A stretch of 64,000 nt of DNA. It comes from Sycon ciliatum (lineage: Eukaryota; Porifera; Calcarea; Leucosolenida; Sycettidae). The notes beneath the pieces are model-generated. The model ran no database searches. It was given only the letters and a program-made list of their open reading frames with translations, and had not been told where the DNA came from. Location of the stretch: assembly GCF_964019385.1 (NCBI RefSeq), contig NC_088647.1:4590298-4654297 (forward strand), written 5' to 3'. This document shows, piece after piece, positions 49,961 to 64,000 of this stretch (positions within the stretch are counted from its first letter, which is position 1; the number at the start of each line of letters is the position of its first letter). Position numbers and translations under genes: made by a program.

Positions 49961-50240
49961 AGAGAGGTTCTGCACAACGAAAGTTCGAACGAAGTTTCGC
50001 GACAGGCCTTGCGAAAGTGTGTACGAATTTTCGCACGAACTTTGTGTTCTGCACATTTTCGTAGTTTGCACGCGCCAAGTGCACGTACGACATGACCCAA
50101 TCTCACGAAACTTCCTACGAAAGTTCATTTCGCGTTCCCTGCAAGTTTCGCGTCCAAAGTTGCGAAAGTTCGTGCGAAGTTTCTCACTTCGTGACGTAGA
50201 GCGAAAGTTCGTACACATTTTCGTTTTGCAGAACCTCTCT
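49961..50240. mobile_element. MITE, 280 bp
   Basis: Left end AGAGAGGTTCTGCA is mirrored by TGCAGAACCTCTCT. The interior is filled with short words such as CGAAAGTTCG, GCGAAAGT and ACGAAACTT in both orientations, so the whole element can fold into a complex hairpin. It lies 103 bases after the 642-bp element. Confidence 0.7.
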
Positions 50241-51081
50241 TTTATTTCAGGAATGATGATCCTTGACAGGGCCATCTTCAACGGTATGGTGTTGTGAAGT
50301 GTGGCCTGTGGACTCCCTGAGCTATGAGAAGCCACAAAAAGCGCTGGAGCTGTATTCGCAGCAGTGATATGCGTGGTAGGGTGGGGCTCTCACCAAGATC
50401 AAGAGTCCGTAAAGGAACCCCCCACTAATTTGTCGACGGCCGCTCATCACTCCAGAGAAGCCGCCGTCCAGACTCCTGCTAGATTGCCATAGCCTACAGT
50501 AGGCATAGTGGGAAAAGTCCTGGAAAGAGAAGGTAAATCCACCATGATCTATTATATCGTCTACACATCAATCATTGCATGTGCACCACCGGTTGCCACA
50601 TTGTCCACATGCGCAGACTCGAACTCGGTCACGCTTGCATCGAGGTCAAAGGTTATGACCTGAACTGAACGATTCTCGCAACTCAAGTCGTTCTGAGCTG
50701 CACTGACTCACGCATTCTACAGGCGTGGCCCATATTTCCGCCACATCATTTACCAGTGGCAGTGATTATGGAACTCACTGACATGATGACATTACCACTG
50801 CTAAACACCACTGTTGCCGTACCACGGTGTTGTTGCCGGGTTCAACAGATCGAACAGCTAGCTATTCATGGTCGCTCATTTTGGCATGGCTGAACGTTTC
50901 TTTCCGAGGCTCTAGATCTACCTGCAAAAGGTAGGCATGGAAGAACATTGTTACAGGTTTACAAAAGAAGAAGAAAGATCTGTGGAGTTGTTGGTTGTGT
51001 GTGGGGAGCGACGCTGAAAGTGGTGCACAAGTAAGTTGCCAGTAGGAAGTGATCAGTTGACGAGTGGTGGCAGCAGTAGTA

Positions 51082-57292
<6,211 letters not shown>

Positions 57293-58060
57293 ACCGTGGC
57301 ACTACACTGTGCCGAACTAGCAACTAGCCACTACCGACTGCTTTGCTATGCGCCGCGACGCTTTCACATATGCAACTTGACTGGGACTAGTTGCGCTACA
57401 TGTACCGGTACCTTCCCTGTCCACTACCAGTGACTGCTCTTTCTTGTCCCAAGGTTGATTTTCTACCCGCAACTAGCGGCTATGATGTAGAAAACAAATG
57501 GCCGATCAAAGCTCTTTCTTGTCGATTTTGTATGATTTCAAGCGAGCCAAGCATTTTCAAAGCAGCCAACCATCTCTGGTTCCTTTGATATTGCCTCTAC
57601 TGACCCCAGTTCATCGAGCAGTTGACTGCACACGGTGAAGGCAGTTCAAGTGAAAAGCATAACACGATTTTCTTCAATGCCGCCTTGAGAATGCTCTCCA
57701 CACCATTTGAAGGAGAGCGGAATAGTGCAATAAGTAATGATAGCATTGTGATTTGGGAGTTGGGTAGGCTGCGTTCCCGACGTATCGACTCTTTAGACGG
57801 AGTCCATGTATGTGATCCCATGGTCACACACCTCCAAGCAAGGATCACCTGCCGTTAGTGATCACTTTTATGTGGACCCAGAGGTGATCGCCAGATACCA
57901 GTTTTTCCGGGGGATACTAGCACTTGTATATTTTGGGAATGTAATGATTCCTGGTACGGGTATTTGCTTAAACCGGAGTACAACATATGAGCACACAGCA
58001 GCACAAGCACCAGCAGCACAAGCAGAAGCAGGAAGTGGACATTCTCTGACACCATCGTTT
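57293..58060. other. Spacer downstream of the ligase gene
   Basis: No gene recognised. No AATAAA signal is apparent near the ligase stop. A small GCA-rich stretch (57998-58030) lies just before the minisatellite. Confidence 0.45.
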
Positions 58061-58500
58061 CTCAAGGTCATGGCCCACAGCAGACAGCATGCAATGCACC
58101 GATAACCAATCTCAAGGTCATGGCCCACAGCAGACAGCATGCAATGCACCGATAACCAATCTCAAGGTCATGGCCCACACCAGACAGCATGCAATGCACC
58201 GGTAACCAATCTCAAGGTCATGGCCCACAGCAGACAGCATGCAATGCACCGATAACCAATCTCAAGGTCATGGCCCACAGCAGACAGCATGCAATGCACC
58301 GATAACCAATCTCAAGATCATGGCCCACAGCAGACAGCATGCAATGCACCGGTAACCAATCTCAAGGTCATGGCCCACAGCAGACAGCATGCAATGCACC
58401 GATAACCAATCTCAAGGTCATGGCCCACAGCAGACAGCATGCAATGCACCGGTAACCAATCTCAAGGTCATGGCCCACAGCAGACAGCATGCAATGCACC
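58061..58500 (+). repeat. 50-bp minisatellite, nine copies
   Basis: Unit starts CTCAAGGTCATGGCCCACAG and ends ACCGATAACCAAT. Copies start every 50 bases from 58061 to 58461. The unit varies almost only at one site, GATAACC or GGTAACC, in the order A A G A A G A G, with two other single changes (58180 and 58317). Confidence 0.97.
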
Positions 58501-58831
58501 GTGACCGATAACCAATGGTTTCAGGACATACTGTATACTGGTTTGCTGACCGCCGACCTGGTCGTTGTGGATTCCTGCACTCAAATACCGTTGTGTAAGA
58601 GTAACTGTTGAAAGACTCACCAGCAAGAAAGTGGCAGTGATAGGCTGCCAACATTTGACATGATATAAGTTAACATGCTGCTAACACATCAAGGAGAATT
58701 CAAGAGTCATCATCACAAACTTGCTGCAGGGATGGTTAAAAAGCTGCTTGATTTTATTCCGAGTTATTAACAAACAAAAGGGTATTACAAAGCACTGTGG
58801 CAACGTAACATGGTCACAATACAGTAAGCCC

Positions 58832-58837
58832 TTTATT
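58832..58837 (-). terminator. Candidate polyadenylation signal of the minus-strand gene
   Basis: AATAAA on the minus strand, about 190 bases after the stop at 59029. Confidence 0.45.
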
Positions 58838-59028
58838 CAAACCAGACACCTAAAAACTCGACTATGTGCAATATATAATTTATATCAAGTCAATGGAGAT
58901 GGGGTGTGACACGGTCATTGTGTCTTGGGTCCATTCCTGAAGACATCCATGTATCTTATAACAAAAGTCCATGACTGGAGTGGTGTTGAATCAAGACTAA
59001 TCCATGCGGCCTGTTTAACAAACAGTAT

Positions 59029-62000
59029 TTAGCTGAATGGAAGAGCGTCCACAGCTATACGGTAGCCTGAAGAGTACTCTTTGACGGACCGACGGCGCTG
59101 CAGACTGGTCGTAGTTGATCGAGAAGACCGCCGGAGTGGCTGACTGGAGTATCTCCTCAGTCGTGGAGCACCGCGCTCCGTGTCGCTGCTGGCGTGATCG
59201 CTTCCAGTCCCATGGACAGCCGCTCCAGTTGGATTCTGAGCCAGTGTTGTCGCCGGACTACGCTGTATGCACAGGGGGTCTGCAATAGATGCCCTGCGAG
59301 CAGTCTGTCGCACAGAGCCGCTTGGACCGGCAATGCCCGTACTGCGTCTTCGTCGTGCTGGAGCCTGTGTGCCGCCGGGGGTAGTAAGTGCGGCGGCTGG
59401 TCGATGCGGTTGGATTTGGAGAGTGTGAAGAAGTCCTTGAGCGTCGTTCAGCGCCTGTGCCTGGTGAGCATCACGGTGCACTTCTCGACTGGTACTGCCA
59501 CCCTGCTGCTGCTGTTGAGGTTGCAGCTGTCTGCGTGTTGACTCCATGTCTGAGGAGCTGCACGAACTAAGGCGTGCCCATACCGAGTTCTTTGAGGGCG
59601 GCCGGCGTCGACGCGATTGCTTTCTCTCACTCTCCAATTTCACCGTCGCCAGCTGCAGTTTGCTGATGGCGCGCACTCTCGCCTGCAGTGCAAGAAAGTC
59701 AGGATCGTTCGGCGGGTCTCGGATTGCGTACGGATCGCCATACGGGAAATGAGGCCTGGGACCTGTCGGCGCGGCCTTCGGATTCGTGATAGCTATCCTG
59801 CAGAGGGTGAGATAGATGATCAGGGTGGGTGGGAAGAGGGCATTGGTTTAGAATGGCACCACAAGTGTTTGTAATGCAGTCCAGTACATTAGCACATGCA
59901 CTGTAACTTTAGTAGCTTGGTGTGGAGAGCACGGAGCTCGACACAGTCCAGCCATGAAAGTGAATAGCCCGGCAAAGGATTGGGATGTACGTGCTTGTAC
60001 ATGTGCCATCTGTTGCTGGCTAGACAGGCCTTGGTGTATTCACTGTACCGATAAGCGATGTATAAGCCAGGGAGGAGTTAAATTCTCATTTTTTAAAATT
60101 AAATTAAATACATTTTTGTCTCCGTTCCCAAGGGAACTCACAACTGCTGTTAACATCTGCAGTGCACAGTATAGGTTTTAGCAAAGAACCTGACTAACCG
60201 CTTCGGCTGGCTGGCCGTGAGCTTCGGTTGACTCCATGTACTTGGTGCACCACGGAAACGTGTCTTGGTCATTTCTGGGAGACCGGTGCCTTTGGACGGC
60301 AATGAAGAGCCAGATGCTTCTGCTGGGGCCGTGCGCGGTGAATGTGCCGCCGCTCCACGAGATGGCTGCACAGATGCCATATGAGGTGATTGCACAGATG
60401 CCATATGAGGTGATCGCATAGATGCCATATGAGGTGTTTGCACAGATGCCATATGAGGTGATTGCACAGATGCCATATGAGGTGATTGCACAGATGCCAT
60501 ATGAGGTGATTGCACAGTTCCTGCACGATGATGTGATTGATCAGCTGCTGTGTGGGGTGATTGGACGGCTGCCATATGAGACGACTGCACTGTTGCTGTA
60601 CGAGACGATAGTGCCGCTGCCAGCGTATTTACGTGTGCTGGCACCGTCTGCTCATTGATTGTTGTGGGAAGCGCGAGAAACTGACGCCGCCCCGGCAACA
60701 AACCCGGCGCGGGTCCTGCTGGCACCCGAGGCGGTGATACTTGTCCAGAAGTCCTAACGCATAGCTCTGAGGATGATGGCTCGCCTTGTGTTACCATGCC
60801 AATGCTCCTGCTTGGCCTCAGCATCTGCTGCGAGCTATATGCCTGTTGGGAGAACAAAACGAATCAACAAAGAAAAAGTATAGGACTCGTTGTGTGCAGT
60901 ATCCACACATGTGGAAGAGTACATGTATTGGAGTGTGGATATACTAAAACGGTAAGCACCAGCTTTCGACCTGTTTATCAATAAAGCAATTCCACTTCCA
61001 CCACATGCGCTCTCTGGAGTGTGCAGATGACTCATCAATCCAGGTGCGATATTCAACCAACTATACTAGGTAGGGAGTATATAGTAGTAAACTACCAGTA
61101 CTCCTTGATACTACAAGTAGGTGTAAGTTACTCACCCGCTGCGCTTGCACATCAAATGCCGATGACGGTGGTGATGTTGTTCCAGGGTCACTTTGCGACG
61201 CTGCGGCTGCATCTCGTCTCCTGCTTCTCAGCCGATCGCGTGGGTTGCCAGCTGGCTGCAAATTGGATTGAACAGAATCTCACGTGAGGGTCACGGCAGC
61301 TTCATGCATATCGAGTTCAACCCAGCAGGTGGATGTCGTATTCCACTTGGGTCTTTTGAATGCAGTCAGCCACAGGCAGTTCCAGCTAAGGTTCATGCAG
61401 TCACCACCCCAACATCATCCCATTAGCTGTGTCCTCCACCGACGGCAAGGTCCAAAATATAGGAAAAGAGTCCTCGCGACTTGCCACATAATGAGGTAAT
61501 ATGGCATTGAGTGTGACGGTGGCTGATGCAGATCGGATGGAAACGAATATGGCATGTAGTCTGCGGCAATGGATATTTTAATGCATTCTTTCATGATTGG
61601 CATGCGTTGAACAGATCACCGGAGCATCTTAGCAACCAGAGCCGGACTGTTGTCCTCGATGTGGCAAGGTGTGTTTGACCCTGCTGAGAGCTGCACACTT
61701 CCCCAGATCCAAGCACTCCTGTCTACTTGGTAACATTTGGATTTCTCAGGCTGGGCCCGGCACAAAATAGCTGGCAGTCCAGGGAAAAATGACGGCAAGA
61801 TTGTTGAAAATTTATAAGCAAAACGTGTCAGGTATGTTACCTGCAGGCAAGCAGCATGGCTACGTTACGAGAGCCTGGTCCCCAACATGCCCGTGAGCTG
61901 AGAGAGTTATTGCTTGCAATCTGATTTGATCGCACCATGCATGCATGCAGAGATCTGACTGCACGTTGTCGTCAAAGAAATCCAATGTTGCGTTCGGGTA

Positions 62001-63020
62001 CAACAAAGAACACTGGTTTGTGACAACTAACTTGACACAACCCTCGAGAAGTTGAGGCAGGATTTCTTGAGCGGCATCTGCTCTGATCATTTCTTATGCC
62101 ACGTTATGTAAAAAAAAACTAAAAAAACCATACCCACTGGATTTCAACACCGGTGGAGGATGGTGTGGACGGGAATACTGGTCCAGCTGTGGAAAAAGAT
62201 GTAAGCACACACCAGACACATCCATGTACCCTGTGTAATTTGTCCAAGGCAGTGTCATGTTCATAGTGCAGCCGGCGTCCTGCATCCGTGTACACTGTAG
62301 CAGCCATGTACACTGCAGCAGCCATGTACAGTGTCACAGCCGTGTACACTGTAGTACACTATTAGTCTGTAGCAGCCATGTACAGTGTAGCAGCCATGTA
62401 CAGTATGGTAGGTATGCAACGCATTCAAATGGTAGCAATTGCAGTAGGCACACTATCGCCATAGACAGTCCGTGGAACTTCAATTCATGTGGAGCAACAG
62501 AGATAATGATTTGGATCGCCGTCTGCCATTTCGGTTCGGATATCTGTTGTTCACGGTCGTCACCGACACGGTTTCTGCTGTTAAATGCAGTGCATTACAG
62601 ACTGTCCAACCTCTCCATCCTCAGCAGGACAGTCCTGCTCAGGACCAAGACATGCTTACACAAGAGACAGTTGTCTTTGTATGCTTTATCAGTTTATGTA
62701 TATCTGAGCTGCTTTGGTCTCCGGAACAGTGGCGACTCTATGAGGTTGGACAGCCTGCATTCAGTTATCCTAGACTCCGGTGCATGTATCGGAACTGACT
62801 CAGGAGTAGACCTACATGTACACACAGCTGAGCATTCCAATTATTTTTAAATTCTACACCAGTGAGCATACTGGCTGTTGCTGGCCTTACCGCATGCTTG
62901 TGAACTTGCTCGGCTTGCTGCTGAAGGCAGCAAACTGGACGGGTGACTGGTAGTGGCAGCAGGGGCCGCCCGACTCTGCACTTGCCTACCCGGAGGCGAT
63001 TTTCTCTGCTTGGGTAGCAT
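59029..63020 (-). CDS. Unrecognised, largely disordered protein
   Basis: Five exons read leftwards: 62891-63020, 62134-62186, 61136-61255, 60199-60842, 59029-59797. GT-AG borders and phases fit, giving 571 codons. The ATG at 63020 starts MLPKQRKSPPGRQVQ. The protein is rich in Ser, Pro, Ala, Gln and Arg and has no signal peptide or membrane helix. Exon 4 has six perfect-length octapeptide repeats (VQSPHMAS type) after looser upstream versions. The start of exon 5 is the least biased part (GDPYAIRDPPNDPDFLALQ, then a short helical KLQLATVKLESERK) and is the best place to look for homologues. The C-terminus is basic (RRRRPPSK, LRRSSRS). No family is recognised. The exon 4 donor is GTTAGT, less common than GTAAG. 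It converges on the ligase gene. Confidence 0.7.
60373..60516 (-). repeat. Coding 24-bp tandem repeat
   Basis: Six units of exactly 24 bases (plus-strand GATGCCATATGAGGTGATTGCA...) encode the octapeptides VQSPHMAS, VQTPHMAS and MRSPHMAS. The frame is kept because the unit is a multiple of three. Confidence 0.95.
62288..62406 (+). repeat. Short imperfect tandem repeat
   Basis: Six or so units of about 18 bases like GTAGCAGCCATGTACAGT with changes, upstream of exon 62134-62186 in its intron. Confidence 0.75.
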
Positions 63021-64000
63021 GGTGCCGATGATTCACGTACTTGAGAACTCTGCAAAAGTCAACAGGCAGACCCTCTATGCTGTAGTCACAGTGTGTGGAC
63101 AAAGGTCGGTGCCAACGAGGAAAGCAATGTTTTTGACTTTTTGTCCATTCTCCCGCAAAGCGCGTTATGCCGGCCTGCACTAGCCTAGGTCTCGACTGCA
63201 ACAAAATCTCATTCTACCTTACGACTGGCGTGTCGCCACAAACAACACTCTTCTCTCCCTCAAGACAGCGAAGCAAGCGAAGAACTAAAGTTTACTTTGT
63301 GTAACTGTAAAGTGTAAGACAGTGTAAGTCAACGACTCGCGACTATTTCTCGTGACGACATCTTTACGTACGTAGAACATAATCTACAGCTGGCTGCGCC
63401 AGTCCCTTTTTTGAAAGACGAGGCGAAAAGGTTTACGCCACGTTCGCTTCGCACCTTTTTCGATCTTCTTCGATCGAATGGAGCCGGAGGTGTATGTAAT
63501 GAGGTATCACGCACCAAAACAGACCGTCATAATGCCACCATGTGCAAGTAAAGACGTAACGTTTCCACATTGGCCGGATCGCGGACTGATGATATGAATC
63601 GGAAGTTATGGTGGTAGTCTTTCTAACTACGCCTGGCCAGGCGACATCACATTCAGCCTCATAACATTGGGCTTCAAGGGAGTCTAGCCTTACCTTGATA
63701 GCACGCCTCGTGGTTGTGTTTCCCTCCAACCATTGTGACACCAGCTTTGGACGCGACTTCAACCAATCGACGCAACACTGACATGGAATGGGTATCTGAG
63801 CATCTTTTTCAAGCCAAGGTAGGATCATGTCTGCTAGTGCTAGTCCCGGGGCTCCTCTGGTTCTTCACTTCATATCGACGTCCAGTCTCTGTTTACACTC
63901 GTGCCGCTAGCTACTGTGCAATGTCTTGTGACAACATGCCAACACTGTACTTGCTGACCCTGCTCGTTGATTGACAAGCCAAACCTACATGATTATGATG
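63021..64000. other. Right flank, unresolved
   Basis: Should hold the promoter of the minus-strand gene. At 63685-63810 both strands look like possible exons: minus-strand DWLKSRPKLVSQWLEGN ending at a GTAAGG donor, or plus-strand MEWVSEHLFQAK ending at a GTAGGA donor. I cannot decide between them and do not call a gene. Confidence 0.3.

Larger units (their letters stand above)
47685..51081. other. Spacer between RBM39 and the PA-TM-RING gene
   Basis: Holds the presumed RBM39 3' untranslated region, the second 642-bp TA-flanked element (49216-49857) and a 280-bp MITE (49961-50240). Small GAGTACATG inverted repeats occur near 48590-48620 and 48895-48920. No exon was supported between 50241 and 51081, which should include the promoter of the ligase gene. 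Confidence 0.5.

Noticed and set aside
49742..50335. Minus-strand frame of 197 codons
   Set aside because: It spans the end of the 642-bp element and all of the 280-bp MITE, so its sequence is repeat-derived and not a conserved protein.
58061..58500. CRISPR-like array
   Set aside because: The 50-bp units are continuous and nearly identical with no unique spacers, and the sequence is eukaryotic; it is a minisatellite.

Overview
The window is a stretch of animal nuclear genome. It holds spliced genes with short introns and GT-AG borders, very many (CA)n/(TG)n microsatellites, and a high density of small inverted-repeat transposons. The gene set (Reeler/multi-DOMON protein, NFS1, RBM39, a PA-TM-RING ligase) and the relic types (hAT-like, Ty3/Gypsy, non-LTR) suggest a marine invertebrate, perhaps a sponge or another early-branching animal. 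That assignment is an inference from gene and repeat style, not from a diagnostic marker.

Layout from left to right. (1) 64-14783, minus strand: a secreted or membrane protein with a signal peptide, a Reeler domain and at least four DOMON units; its 3' end lies beyond the left edge. A full-length Ty3/Gypsy retrotransposon (484-5545) with seemingly identical LTRs and a 5-bp target duplication sits antisense in one intron. (2) 14784-20171: no gene recognised; two inverted-repeat elements. (3) 20172-36128, minus strand: NFS1, the mitochondrial cysteine desulfurase; nine exons are read and the transit-peptide exon is not found. Its introns hold a hAT-like transposase relic, RT fragments and several TA-flanked MITEs. 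(4) 36129-42302: a fold-back element nested inside another, a decayed RT relic and the RBM39 promoter region. (5) 42303-47684, plus strand: complete RBM39 in 12 exons. (6) 47685-51081: transposon-rich spacer. (7) 51082-57292, plus strand: PA-TM-RING ubiquitin ligase in six exons. (8) 58061-58500: a 50-bp minisatellite. (9) 59029-63020, minus strand: an unrecognised, mostly disordered 571-residue protein in five exons. The right flank is unresolved.

The genes have unrelated jobs: surface redox or adhesion, Fe-S cluster sulfur supply, splicing, ubiquitylation and unknown. The one notable gene arrangement is NFS1 beside RBM39, which from memory are also close neighbours on human chromosome 20q11. 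I see no clear undescribed system. The strongest leads are that gene pair, the tandem DOMON exon module with TG tracts at its splice sites, and the nested or twin non-autonomous transposons. All exon borders were inferred by eye from splice motifs and reading phase.
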